DNA of 64,000 bases from Paeniglutamicibacter sp. Y32M11 (lineage in GTDB: Bacteria; Actinomycetota; Actinomycetes; Actinomycetales; Micrococcaceae), in NCBI RefSeq assembly GCF_019285735.1, contig NZ_CP079107.1:1612001-1676000 (forward strand), in the 5' to 3' direction. A program made the position numbers and the translations under genes. Each line of letters begins with the position of its first letter. Position 1 is the stretch's first letter. The notes beneath the pieces are model-generated. The model searched no databases, was not told the origin of the DNA, and saw only the letters and a program-made list of their open reading frames with translations. Positions 34,974 through 44,116 of the stretch are shown here, piece after piece.

Positions 34974-35724
34974 ACCTGCGGCCCTGGACAAGATCATGTC
35001 CAGGGGCTGGCGGGCGCTGGAAGAAGAGGCGCTTGACGGTTGGCTCGCCCGCTATTCCGGGGGAGTGACCAAACGGGCTAACTCCGTATTGCCGCTCCTG
35101 TCGCCCGCGGATACTTTCCTGGCCTTTGAGGCCATCGAGGAACGATACGCACGCCGAGGCTTGCCCGCGATATTTCAGATCAGCCCCGACGCAAAGCCAG
35201 TGGACCTCGACCGGATGCTCGCCGAGCGCGGTTATGCAAAAGATTCGCCCACGGTGGTCCAATACCTGGCACTTGGTGAGCCCGGCCCCGGTGCGAGCTC
35301 AGAAATTGATCCTCGTATCCACTTTGCCGATGAACCCAGCCAGCAATGGTTGGAGACCTGGTGGTCCGTCGAGGGGCCTCACGAGTCTGCCGGGCAGACG
35401 CTGAGCCAGAGCATCTTGGCCCGCACCTCGTCCAGTTACGTTTCCCTGGTGGCCGATGGACGCATCGAAGCCGTTGCGCGGCTCGCTCGAGTCGGTCCCC
35501 TCGGCGGAATCTATGCGGTGGCCACCCGGGAAGAATCCCGATCCCGTGGACACGGCCGGGCCATCGTGCAAGCCGTGCTGATCGAGGCCGCCGCTCGTGG
35601 GCTTGACGGTGTTTGGCTGCAAGTCGTTGAATCAAATGCCGTGGCGCGAAAACTTTATGAATCCCTGGGATTCGAAACCATCTCCCGCTATCACTACCGG
35701 GTGGAGCCGCTCTCAGGCAGCTGA
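34948..35724 (+). CDS. GNAT family N-acetyltransferase
   Basis: Acetyltransferase of 258 aa. The N-terminal part has the pattern [29 protein letters not shown] seen in a subfamily of actinobacterial GNATs, and the C-terminal GNAT fold carries [25 protein letters not shown] (acetyl-CoA loop) and [15 protein letters not shown]. The GTG at 34948 overlaps hisF by 26 nt; an ATG at 34996 is an alternative. Its substrate is unknown; overlap suggests co-transcription with hisF. It ends 12 nt inside the convergent TetR gene. Confidence 0.82.
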   Translation: MKPVSRFAKPAALDKIMSRGWRALEEEALDGWLARYSGGVTKRANSVLPLLSPADTFLAFEAIEERYARRGLPAIFQISPDAKPVDLDRMLAERGYAKDSPTVVQYLALGEPGPGASSEIDPRIHFADEPSQQWLETWWSVEGPHESAGQTLSQSILARTSSSYVSLVADGRIEAVARLARVGPLGGIYAVATREESRSRGHGRAIVQAVLIEAAARGLDGVWLQVVESNAVARKLYESLGFETISRYHYRVEPLSGS

Positions 35725-36396
35725 GTCGGGTTGGTGTGATTTACCGGCCGTTGTGGCTGCTTCGGTTCCCCGAGCGAGCCCCTCGCGCTGAAACTCGCCA
35801 GCCTGCTGGCGAAAACCGTTCAATAGGATTTCCAGACCGTATTCGAAGGTTTTCTCCGCCCGGTTTTCGACTCCTTGTCCCGCATCGATGGCCGCACGCC
35901 AGGCCGCGGACCTTTCTTCGGTGGATTCCCATACCTGCGGCGGGGCGGCCGCATCCAGCGCGGAACCGAGGACAAAGGAATCCAGCACGGTGATGGCGGC
36001 CAAGGAATCTCCGGGAGTAAACCCACCGTTGCGGAAGGCCTCGGCCAGCAGATCGTAGACCCGCAGGGTTCCTTCGTCGCGTACGGTGTGGGCGGTCAGC
36101 AGGGGAATCAATTTCGGATGTTTGGCATACGAGCGCATGTACCCCCGAGCGATTTGCCTCAGTGTGTCGATCCAATCGCCGTCGGACCCCGGCAGCTCGA
36201 TTTCCCCCATGGCCCGGCCACGCATCAATTCAACGATGTCGTCCTTGGACGAAACATGGTTGTAGAGCGAGGACGGGCTAACGGCCATGGCCTTCGCTAG
36301 GGCCGGAATAGTGAACTCGCCGTGGGTATCTACCAGCGCCAACGCTGATGCGGCAATGGCCTGCGCTGACAGTTTGGGAGTGCTGGGGCGTGCCAT
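35713..36396 (-). CDS. TetR family transcriptional regulator
   Basis: A 227-aa repressor with an N-terminal HTH (FTIPALAKAMAVSPSSLYNHV) and a TetR_C-like ligand domain. It is divergent from the agmatine deiminase gene; two copies of an 18-bp near-palindrome in the shared intergenic space are the probable operators. A role in controlling the aguA-permease-amidase cassette is inferred from position. The C-terminal 25 residues are low complexity. Confidence 0.87.
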   Translation of the reverse strand: MARPSTPKLSAQAIAASALALVDTHGEFTIPALAKAMAVSPSSLYNHVSSKDDIVELMRGRAMGEIELPGSDGDWIDTLRQIARGYMRSYAKHPKLIPLLTAHTVRDEGTLRVYDLLAEAFRNGGFTPGDSLAAITVLDSFVLGSALDAAAPPQVWESTEERSAAWRAAIDAGQGVENRAEKTFEYGLEILLNGFRQQAGEFQREGLARGTEAATTAGKSHQPDSAA

Positions 36397-36442
36397 CTGA
36401 TGCTGCTCCTGAAGTCAACGGGGAACTTACTGCAATTAGTCT

Positions 36443-36460
36443 AACGAATGAAATTCGGTT
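36443..36460. promoter_or_regulatory. Putative TetR operator 1
   Basis: AACGAATGAAATTCGGTT: half-sites CGAAT and ATTCG separated by GAA. It matches operator 2 at 14 of 18 positions and lies about 47 bp upstream of the TetR start. Confidence 0.6.
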
Positions 36461-36497
36461 TACCTCTTGCGCCGCGTGATGCAAGACACCATAATAA

Positions 36498-36515
36498 AAC
36501 GAACGACATTCATTT
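36498..36515. promoter_or_regulatory. Putative TetR operator 2
   Basis: AACGAACGACATTCATTT, in the same orientation as operator 1 and 55 bp away (about five helical turns), nearer the aguA gene. Confidence 0.55.
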
Positions 36516-36612
36516 AATGTGACTACGGTCTCGCATCCAAGTGTTCGAGGCCGCTTCATCGGCCCGGCCGAGAGTTTGTTAGCACATCACGAATTTGCAG
36601 GAGATCACTCCC

Positions 36613-37647
36613 ATGAGCTGGATTATGCCCGCCGAAACCTCGGCACAGAAGCGCGTCTGGATGGCCTTTCCCCACGAGGGGTACACCCTAGGAACAACCG
36701 AAGACGCCGCCCATGCTGCCCGATCAACCTGGGCAAACGTGGCTCATGCTGTGGCAGAATTTGCACCCGTCACCATGGTGGTGGACCCGGCTGACACACA
36801 TATCGCAGCACGCTACCTGGACGACCGGATTACGATTCGCAGCGCGGAACTCAACGACGCCTGGATGCGTGACATCGGGCCCACCTTCGTCACCAACGAT
36901 GCGGGGGAGCTGGGTGCGATCGACTGGGTGTTTAACGGTTGGGGTGCCCAGTCCTGGGCCAGCTGGGACAAAGATGCGCAGATCGGTGCCGCCGTCGCCG
37001 CGTGGGCCGGAGTTGAGCGCATCGATTCTTCCCTGGTGAACGAGGGAGGAGGCTTCCACGTTGACGGTGAAGGAACGGTGCTAGCGACCGAAACCGTTCA
37101 GCTGGATCCACGACGCAACCCCGGCATGACCAAGGCCGAGGTTGAAGCGGAATTCGCCCGCACCATCGGCGCCACGAAGGTTCATTGGCTCTCCCGCGGA
37201 CTGACACGTGATGCGCAGGAATTTGGTTCCCGCGGCCACGTGGACATCGTGGCAACGATTTGTTCTCCGGGCACCGTCTTGGTCCACTCCCAGCAGAACC
37301 CCAAACACCCGGACCACACCGTTAGCCAAGAAATCATCGCCTCCTTTACCGGAGCCACCGACGCTAAGGGTAGGGCCTTCACCATAGTGGAGGTCCCCGC
37401 TCCAGTCGTTCTGCGAGATGAAGAAGGCTTCGTCGACTACAGCTACATCAACCACCTGGTCATCAACGATGGGGTGATCGCCTGCACCTTTAACGATCCC
37501 CAGGACGACGTGGCCCTTGGTGTCCTGGCCGAGGCCTACCCGGGACGCAAGGTCGTGGGGGTCGACGCCCGCGAGCTCTTTGCCCGTGGTGGCGGCATCC
37601 ACTGCATCACCCAGCAGGAACCCGTCGTCAGGGACACCACATCATGA
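36613..37647 (+). CDS. aguA: Agmatine deiminase family protein
   Basis: Predicted hydrolase of the PAD_porph guanidine-modifying fold that converts agmatine to N-carbamoylputrescine and ammonia. Family motifs: MPAETSAQKRVWMAFPH, NDAWMRDIGPTFV, EGGGFHVDGEGT and the nucleophilic Cys331 in GGIHCITQQEP. The histidine expected in the H-x-D pair is in RGHVDIVA. 344 aa from the ATG at 36613, with GCAGGAG 9 nt upstream; a TTG at 36595 is less likely. It overlaps the permease gene by 4 nt. Confidence 0.88.
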   Translation: MSWIMPAETSAQKRVWMAFPHEGYTLGTTEDAAHAARSTWANVAHAVAEFAPVTMVVDPADTHIAARYLDDRITIRSAELNDAWMRDIGPTFVTNDAGELGAIDWVFNGWGAQSWASWDKDAQIGAAVAAWAGVERIDSSLVNEGGGFHVDGEGTVLATETVQLDPRRNPGMTKAEVEAEFARTIGATKVHWLSRGLTRDAQEFGSRGHVDIVATICSPGTVLVHSQQNPKHPDHTVSQEIIASFTGATDAKGRAFTIVEVPAPVVLRDEEGFVDYSYINHLVINDGVIACTFNDPQDDVALGVLAEAYPGRKVVGVDARELFARGGGIHCITQQEPVVRDTTS

Positions 37648-39196
37648 GCTTCCCAACGCTGAAGCAACGCCGGCGGATCACCCAGGATCCCTCGGCGACC
37701 TCGGGATCGGTACGCGGCAAGGGCTTGGCGTCCGGCCAGCTGGGACTTTTTGCCGCTGTCATGATCGGCATTTCCACCATTGCCCCGGTTTACGTGTTGA
37801 CCTCCTCGCTCGGGCCCACGGTTCAGGCGATCGGCACGCAGCTGCCGGCGATCTTCATCATCGGTTTCATCCCGATGTTCCTGGTTGCGCTGGCCTACCG
37901 GGAACTCAACGCGGACACCCCTGACTCGGGGACCACCTTCACCTGGGTGAGCCAGGCTTTCGGCCCGGCCCTGGGCTGGCTGGGAGGTTGGGGTCTGCTG
38001 GCTGCCAACATTATTGTCCTCTCCAACCTCGCCGGTGTGGCGGTGGACTTCCTTTACCTGTTTCTGGCACAGGCCACGGGAAACCCGGAGCTGGCCGAAC
38101 TGGCCGACAATAGCCTGATCAACATTCTCACCTGCCTGAGTTTTGTCGGTGCGGCGGTCTTCATTGCCTGCCGTGGGCTGAGAACCACGCGTTTGGTCCA
38201 GTACATCTTGGTGGGATTCCAGTTGCTGGTACTCGCCTGCTTTGTTTTCGGCGCCCTCTCCAAGGCGGCCAACCAGCCGGGACATCTGGCCTTTGACGCC
38301 GCCTGGTTCAACCCACTGCACATCGATTCCTTCTCCGCCTTCGCGATTGGCCTGAGCCTGTCAATCTTTGCCTTCTGGGGCTGGGACGTGTGCCTGACCA
38401 TGACCGAAGAAACCAAAAACGGTGAGAAGACTTCCGGCATGGCCGCGGCGCTCACGGCCATCGGCGTGTTGGCGATTTACCTGATCGGCTCCATCGCCAC
38501 GGTGATGTTTGCCGGTGTTGGTGACACCGGGCTGGGCCTGGGTACCCGGAGAACTCCGCAAACGTCTTCACCTCCATCGCAACTCCCGTCATGGGCCCCT
38601 ACGCGATCCTGCTCTCGCTCGCGGTGCTGTCCTCCTGTGCCGCGTCGCTGCAGTCCACGATGATCTCCCCGGCCCGATCGCTGCTGGCAATTGCGCATCA
38701 TGGTGCGCTGCCGCAGAAATTTACCAAGATCAACCGGTTCAACTCACCGGCCTTCGCCACACTCATCGCAGGTGGTGTCTCGGCCGGGTTCTACGCAGTG
38801 ATGCGGGTCGTGAGCAATAACGTCCTCAATGACACCATCCTGGCGTTAGGCATGATGATCTGCTTCTACTACGGCATCACGGCCCTTGCCTGCGTCTGGT
38901 ACTTCAGGCGCACCGCGCTGGACTCGCTGCGAAACTTCCTGCTGCGCTTGCTGGCCCCACTGTTGGGCGGCCTCGCCTTGGTGGCGGTCTTCATGCAGAC
39001 CGCCATTGCTTCCTGGGACCCGGCCTATGGGTCGGGATCCGAGGTCTTTGGCGTGGGTCTGGTCTTTGTCAGCGGTGTGGGAATTATCGCCCTGGGTGCG
39101 CTCTTGCTGGTGGGGGCCGCGGCACGTCGCCCCGCCTTCTTCTCCGGGCAGAGTCTGCCGCAGCGGGCACCGGCCTCCAACAAACAACAACCCTGA
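37644..39196 (+). pseudogene. APC family permease, disrupted by a frameshift
   Basis: The reading frame opened at 37644 codes for an amino acid/polyamine/organocation permease (FAAVMIGISTIAPVYVLTSS, GWLGGWGLLAANIIVLSNLA) until about 38540, after which it continues meaninglessly to 38663. The rest of the permease (PENSANVFTSIATPVMGPYA, then further membrane helices) continues in the +2 frame to the stop at 39196. Sequence GGCCTGGGTACCCGGAG would read G-L-G-N-P-E-N with one extra base, so a single-base loss near 38541-38546 explains it. Intact length would be about 517 aa. Context suggests agmatine or another guanidine/amine as substrate. It could be a true mutation or a sequencing error. Confidence 0.85.
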
Positions 39197-39283
39197 GCCC
39201 CAGACATCGCTCCCACCCATTGGTCACGGGTCATCCTCCCGCCGGTGAAGCCTGCCCGCATATCTGAGAAAGACATCCTTCCC

Positions 39284-41293
39284 ATGAGTCCCTGCTTTAG
39301 CATCTATGAAGCCTCCATCGAGCAAACCCTGAACGCACTGAACAACGGAAGTGTCAGTGCCGTGGAACTGGTGGCCGCGCACTTGGCCCGCATCGGGCGC
39401 TTCGACCGATCATCCGTACGCCTCAACGCCATGGCCGTGCTGAATCCGAAGGTTTTTGTGGAGGCGGCGGCCGCCGATCGACGGCGCAGCACCGCTGATG
39501 CCGGCTCCTTGGAAGGCGTGCCGTTCACGGTGAAGGACAGCTACAAGGTCGCCGGGCTGACCGTGGCAGCCGGTTCGCCGGCCTTCAAAGATCTCGTGGC
39601 GCAGGCCGATGCCTTCACCGTGGCTCGCCTGCGCGGCGCCGGGGCAGTGCTGTTGGGTAAAACGACGATGCCGCCCATGGCCGATGGCGGCATGCAACGA
39701 GGTGTGTACGGGCGGGCAGAAAGCCCCTACAACACCAACTATCTGGCGGCAGCCTACGCATCGGGATCCTCCAACGGCTCGGGTGTCGCCACGGCGGCCA
39801 GCCTGGGGGTCTTCGGGATGGGGGAGGAAACGGTGTCCTCGGGCCGCAGCCCGGCCTCCAATAATGGTTTGTGCGCCTACACCCCCTCGCGCGGACTGAT
39901 CTCCATCCGCGGCAACTGGCCACTGTTCCCCACCCGCGATGTGGTGGTCCCGCACACCCGTTCCATGGATGACATGTTCCGGGTGCTGGAGGTGATCGTC
40001 GCCGATGACCCGGAAACCACCGGGGACTTCTGGCGTGCGCAAAGGGCCGTGCCGCTACCGGCTGCCTCCACCGTCCGCCCGAAGGACTACGCCGCACTGG
40101 CTGACCCGGCGGCGCTGGCCGGCAAGCGCTTCGGCGTACCGCGCATGTATCTGGGAGAAGATCCGGCCTTTCCGATCCAACTGCGCCCCAGCGTGCGTCG
40201 GCTCTGGGACTCCGCCCGGCACCGGCTCGAAGCCCTGGGCGCCACGGTCCTGGAGGTCGACTTCCCGCTGATCGAAAAATACGAGGGCACCACCCCGGGT
40301 GGTGAGCAGCTAGAGGCCCTCGGGGTGCTGCCACAAGATTGGTTGGAGCAAGAATTTAACCAGATCCTCGCCCACGGCTGGGATACCTTCCTGCGCGAAA
40401 ACAATGACCCCGAATTAAACCGGCTGGCCCAGGTTGACCATCTGCGCATCTTCCCGGCCCCAGCCGGGTCATTACCCGATCGCTACGACGAGGTTCCAGA
40501 CTACGAAAACCGCTACCGCGACGTGGTGCAACAGTCCAAGGACGGACTACTTCCTCCGGAGCAATTACCGAATTTCGCGGCGGGGCTCAACGCCTTGGAA
40601 ACGCTGCGTGCCGAACTCTTCGAACGCTGGCTCAGAGAGCACAATCTTGATGGAGTGATCTTCCCGGCCAACGCCGATGTGGCTGCCGCCGATGCCGATA
40701 CCAACCCCGCAGCAGCCGACCGGGCGTGGGAAAACGGGCTCTTCTTCTCAAACGGCAACTACGCCATGCGTCACCTGGGTATCCCCTCCGTCACCGTGGC
40801 CATGGGGGTCATGGAGGACATCGGTATGCCGGTGGGACTCACCTTTGCCGGACCGGCCTACACCGACGGCGCGATCTTGGCCTGGGGCTGGGCGTTTGAA
40901 GCCGCCGGCACACTACGTGCGGCGCCCGTGCTGGCCCCCGAACTTCTCAGTGACCGCCACGTGGCGGGGCGCCAGAGCGCAGAGCCACGTGGCGGCGAAG
41001 AACCTCGGATCACCATCGGAGGCGAAGTGGATCCGCGAACCTACCACGAGGGCGCCCGCAGATTGCTGCTCTCCGGAGAGATCGCTGCTGCCGAGGACGC
41101 AGTCATCGTCCTGACGGTTAATGGCGAACCGACGCTCGTGCGCCGGAGCGGAAACCGCTGGAACGCCACGGCGATCCTGCCTGCGGCGGTGGAACCCGCG
41201 GCGAGTGGCTCAAATCCGCCCGCCCGCATCCTCGCGGTCATCCACGTGGTGAATCCGGATGGTGCTGCGGCCGGTGACTTCACCGAAATTTAG
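39284..41293 (+). CDS. Amidase-signature hydrolase with C-terminal extension
   Basis: Ser-cisSer-Lys amidase of 669 aa, larger than the usual 450-500. The catalytic Lys84 is in VPFTVKDSYK, the Gly/Ser-rich signature is ASGSSNGSGVATAASLG, and the nucleophilic serine region is GEETVSSGRSPAS. After the amidase core (ending near residue 555) there is an extension of about 110 residues, rich in beta strands, that I do not recognise. In the cassette it could hydrolyse the carbamoyl product of agmatine deiminase, replacing a nitrilase-type AguB, but this is inference. Start ATG at 39284; weak ribosome site. Confidence 0.83.
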   Translation: MSPCFSIYEASIEQTLNALNNGSVSAVELVAAHLARIGRFDRSSVRLNAMAVLNPKVFVEAAAADRRRSTADAGSLEGVPFTVKDSYKVAGLTVAAGSPAFKDLVAQADAFTVARLRGAGAVLLGKTTMPPMADGGMQRGVYGRAESPYNTNYLAAAYASGSSNGSGVATAASLGVFGMGEETVSSGRSPASNNGLCAYTPSRGLISIRGNWPLFPTRDVVVPHTRSMDDMFRVLEVIVADDPETTGDFWRAQRAVPLPAASTVRPKDYAALADPAALAGKRFGVPRMYLGEDPAFPIQLRPSVRRLWDSARHRLEALGATVLEVDFPLIEKYEGTTPGGEQLEALGVLPQDWLEQEFNQILAHGWDTFLRENNDPELNRLAQVDHLRIFPAPAGSLPDRYDEVPDYENRYRDVVQQSKDGLLPPEQLPNFAAGLNALETLRAELFERWLREHNLDGVIFPANADVAAADADTNPAAADRAWENGLFFSNGNYAMRHLGIPSVTVAMGVMEDIGMPVGLTFAGPAYTDGAILAWGWAFEAAGTLRAAPVLAPELLSDRHVAGRQSAEPRGGEEPRITIGGEVDPRTYHEGARRLLLSGEIAAAEDAVIVLTVNGEPTLVRRSGNRWNATAILPAAVEPAASGSNPPARILAVIHVVNPDGAAAGDFTEI

Positions 41294-41319
41294 TCGCCGA
41301 GGCCTCTAGCGCCCAGTGC

Positions 41320-41952
41320 CTAGTTCGAGGCCAGCAGCAGGGCGATGGCTTCATCGGAACCTTCGAAGGTCACCAACGCCTCATCGCGGCGCCCGGAAGC
41401 GTGGAGCAGCAGTTCACCGGGGAGGCCGATGATGGCCACGGATGTTGCGCTCTTGCGTGCCACATGGCGTTGGCCATCGGGGCGCACCAAAATGATGCCG
41501 ACGTTCGAGTGGCGGTAGTAAAGCGTCGCCCGGCGCAAGAGGTCCTTCCACAACAATTCCTCATACGTTGCATCAAGCATGCGCGGGGCCCAACGGTCGC
41601 TCGCCCGACGTACGTCCTCGGTGTGAATGAAGAACTCGGAGAGGTTGGCCGAACGGTCAACACCGGAATTGGCGAGCGGGGAGTATTTCGGTGCCCCGGC
41701 CAGGAATTCGTGGACCAGCACGGCATACTCGTTGCGGTCTTGCGCAAGATCGGCGCGCTTGGCCAGCTCAGTTTCCATGCGGTGGGCCAACGGCTTCAGC
41801 AGCAGGCCGGCGGCCAGCAGTGAGCGTTCGCGCAGCACTAAATGGGCTGCGAGGTGACGGGTTTGCCACCCGGCACACAGGGTGGGGGCCGTGGGTCCTG
41901 CCGCCAGCAGGACTTCGGCCAATACTTCACGCGAGGCTGGGACGAAATGCAT
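41320..41952 (-). CDS. TIGR03085-type metal-binding protein (DinB/maleylpyruvate isomerase-like fold)
   Basis: A 210-aa protein of the mycothiol-dependent maleylpyruvate isomerase-like N-terminal fold. Candidate metal ligands are His residues in WQTRHLAAHLVLRERS and EFFIHTEDVRRA. Genes of this family sit beside hisI or trpE in many Micrococcales, as here, but the function is unknown. It is divergent from hisI with about 140 bp between. The N-terminus contains FVPASREVLAEVLLAAGP. Confidence 0.82.
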   Translation of the reverse strand: MHFVPASREVLAEVLLAAGPTAPTLCAGWQTRHLAAHLVLRERSLLAAGLLLKPLAHRMETELAKRADLAQDRNEYAVLVHEFLAGAPKYSPLANSGVDRSANLSEFFIHTEDVRRASDRWAPRMLDATYEELLWKDLLRRATLYYRHSNVGIILVRPDGQRHVARKSATSVAIIGLPGELLLHASGRRDEALVTFEGSDEAIALLLASN

Positions 41953-42082
41953 CTCTTTGAAACTAACACGTTCTCAGGTCCTTGTGGCCCTTTCGAACCA
42001 CCCTGTGGCGCACGGTGTGGCCAAATCGTCACGGGGGTGGAGTCGCACGTGTTGGAAGAACAGTTTTGCGCCCATCGGGCAC

Positions 42083-42088
42083 TAGACT
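42083..42088 (+). promoter_or_regulatory. -10 box of the hisI-trp operon
   Basis: TAGACT is followed by 7 nt and the ATG of hisI at 42096, predicting a leaderless first cistron for the hisI-trp-lgt unit. Confidence 0.6.
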
Positions 42089-42095
42089 GGTAGGG

Positions 42096-42497
42096 ATGTC
42101 TCAGACCCCAGCCTTCGCCGCCCCCGCCTCAGTGAACGGGCACTTGTCCGCCGAGATTTCAGCCGCGCTGAAGAAGGATGACGCCGGTTTGGTGGCAGCC
42201 ATCATTCAGCAGCATGGCACCAATGAGGTGTTGATGCTCGGCTGGATGAACGAGGAAGCGCTCCGCCGCACCCTGAGCACCGGACGCGTCACCTTCTGGT
42301 CCCGTTCGCGTAACGAATTCTGGCGCAAGGGAGATACCTCCGGGCACTCCCAGATGGTCAGGTCGGTGGCCCTTGACTGTGACGGCGACGCCCTGTTGGT
42401 GGTTGTTGATCAGATCGGCGCCGCGTGCCACACCGGAACCCACACCTGCTTCGACGGCCGTGAACTTCCCGCCGTGGTGGGACGCAAAGTCTCCTAG
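42096..42497 (+). CDS. hisI: Phosphoribosyl-AMP cyclohydrolase
   Basis: Third step of histidine synthesis; opens the adenine ring of PR-AMP. Zinc- and magnesium-binding motifs are WSRSRNEFWRKGDTSGH, LDCDGDALLVVVDQ and the Cys residues in GAACHTGTHTCF. 133 aa. The ATG at 42096 follows a -10 box and has no ribosome site; longer frames back to 41982 have no support. It opens the trp operon. Confidence 0.94.
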   Translation: MSQTPAFAAPASVNGHLSAEISAALKKDDAGLVAAIIQQHGTNEVLMLGWMNEEALRRTLSTGRVTFWSRSRNEFWRKGDTSGHSQMVRSVALDCDGDALLVVVDQIGAACHTGTHTCFDGRELPAVVGRKVS

Positions 42498-42556
42498 CAC
42501 CACCGCACCACGCGGCACCACCCAATACCCAGCACACGCAAGGATCCTTCTCGCTC

Positions 42557-44116
42557 ATGCAAGCTCTCGGCGCTCTGACCCCCACCCGCGAGCAGTTCCG
42601 CGCATTCGCCGCGGATCGCCGCGTCATTCCCGTTTCGATGCGGGTGCTTGCCGACGCACTCACCCCCATCTCCATCTACCGCAGGCTGGCAGGCGGACGC
42701 CCCGGCACCTTCCTGATGGAATCGGCCGCGGCCGGGGGAGTGTGGTCACGCTACTCCTTCATCGGCGTGAATTCCCCCGCCACCCTGACCACGCTGGACG
42801 GAAAAGCACATTGGCAGGGCACCCCACCGCAGGGCCTGCCCTGTGAGGGAAACCCGGTTGAGGTTTTGCGTGACACCGTGAGGGCATTGCGCACCGTACC
42901 GCTGGACGGGCTGCCACCGCTGACCAGCGGCATGGTGGGCTTCATCGGCTGGGAAGCGGTACGTCATTGGGAAAAGCTTCCCAACCCACCGGTTGATGAC
43001 CTGCACCTGCCCGAGCTGGCCATGAACCTCGTGGGGGACATGGCCGTGCACGATAACACCGACGGCACCCTGACGCTCATCGCCAACGCCATCAACTTCA
43101 ATGGAACCTCCGAGGGGGTTGACGGCGCCTACGACCACGCGGTGCAGCGCCTTTCGGACATGCTTGACGCGCTCAGCGTTGCCGCCGAAAACCCGGTCTC
43201 GGTACTTTCGGGCACCGACGTCCCGGCCGATGAACTCATGAATGCCGTCACCCACTCCTGGGATGAGGATTCCTACCGCAGCGCGGTACTGCGCGGCAAG
43301 GAAGCCATCGTGGAGGGCGAGGTATTCCAGGTGGTGGTCTCGCGCCGCTTTGAGCTTGAAACGCATGCGGACCCGCTGGATGTCTACCGGATCCTGCGCG
43401 GCACCAACCCGAGCCCCTACATGTACCTGTTTAACCTGCGCGACGCCCACGACAAGCCCTACTCCATCGTGGGATCCTCACCCGAGGCGTTGGTGACCGT
43501 CAACGATGACCACGTGGTGACGCACCCGATCGCCGGCTCACGTCCGCGCGGGGCGAACTACGAGGACGATCAGCAGCATGAGAAGAACCTGCTGAACGAT
43601 GAGAAGGAGCGCGCCGAGCACCTGATGCTCGTTGATCTCTCGCGCAATGATCTCTCCAAGGTCTGCGTGCCGGGCTCGGTGGAGGTCACCCAGTTCATGG
43701 AGGTCGAACGCTTCAGCCACATCATGCACCTGGTCTCCAACGTGGTGGGCAAACTGGCCCCGGGGCACGACGGCTACGATGTGCTCGCTGCCACCTTCCC
43801 CGCCGGCACCCTCTCCGGGGCGCCCAAACCACGCGCCCTATCGCTACTGGATGAACTCGAGCCGTACCGCCGCGGCATTTATGGCGGAGTCGTGGGCTAC
43901 CTGGACTTCGCCGGAGACATGGACATGGCCATCGCCATCCGCTCCGCGCTGATCAAGGGCAACCGAGCCTACGTCCAGGCTGGTGGCGGCATCGTTGCCG
44001 ATTCCAACCTCGACGCCGAGGCCCTGGAAACCATCAACAAGTCGGCCGCGCCCCTGCGGGCCGTGTGGGCCGCCGGAACCATGGCACCGGCACAAGTGGA
44101 CGGCAACAACGCATGA
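42557..44116 (+). CDS. trpE: Anthranilate synthase component I
   Basis: First step of tryptophan synthesis from chorismate, with glutamine or ammonia as nitrogen source. N-terminal regulatory part has TFLMESAAAGG, a variant of the LLES tryptophan-feedback motif. The chorismate-binding domain shows PSPYMYLF, ITHPIAGSRPRG-like HPIAGSRPRG, ERAEHLMLVDLSRND and TFPAGTLSGAPKPRA. 519 aa. AAGGATCC precedes the start. The partner TrpG is not in the window. Confidence 0.95.
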   Translation: MQALGALTPTREQFRAFAADRRVIPVSMRVLADALTPISIYRRLAGGRPGTFLMESAAAGGVWSRYSFIGVNSPATLTTLDGKAHWQGTPPQGLPCEGNPVEVLRDTVRALRTVPLDGLPPLTSGMVGFIGWEAVRHWEKLPNPPVDDLHLPELAMNLVGDMAVHDNTDGTLTLIANAINFNGTSEGVDGAYDHAVQRLSDMLDALSVAAENPVSVLSGTDVPADELMNAVTHSWDEDSYRSAVLRGKEAIVEGEVFQVVVSRRFELETHADPLDVYRILRGTNPSPYMYLFNLRDAHDKPYSIVGSSPEALVTVNDDHVVTHPIAGSRPRGANYEDDQQHEKNLLNDEKERAEHLMLVDLSRNDLSKVCVPGSVEVTQFMEVERFSHIMHLVSNVVGKLAPGHDGYDVLAATFPAGTLSGAPKPRALSLLDELEPYRRGIYGGVVGYLDFAGDMDMAIAIRSALIKGNRAYVQAGGGIVADSNLDAEALETINKSAAPLRAVWAAGTMAPAQVDGNNA

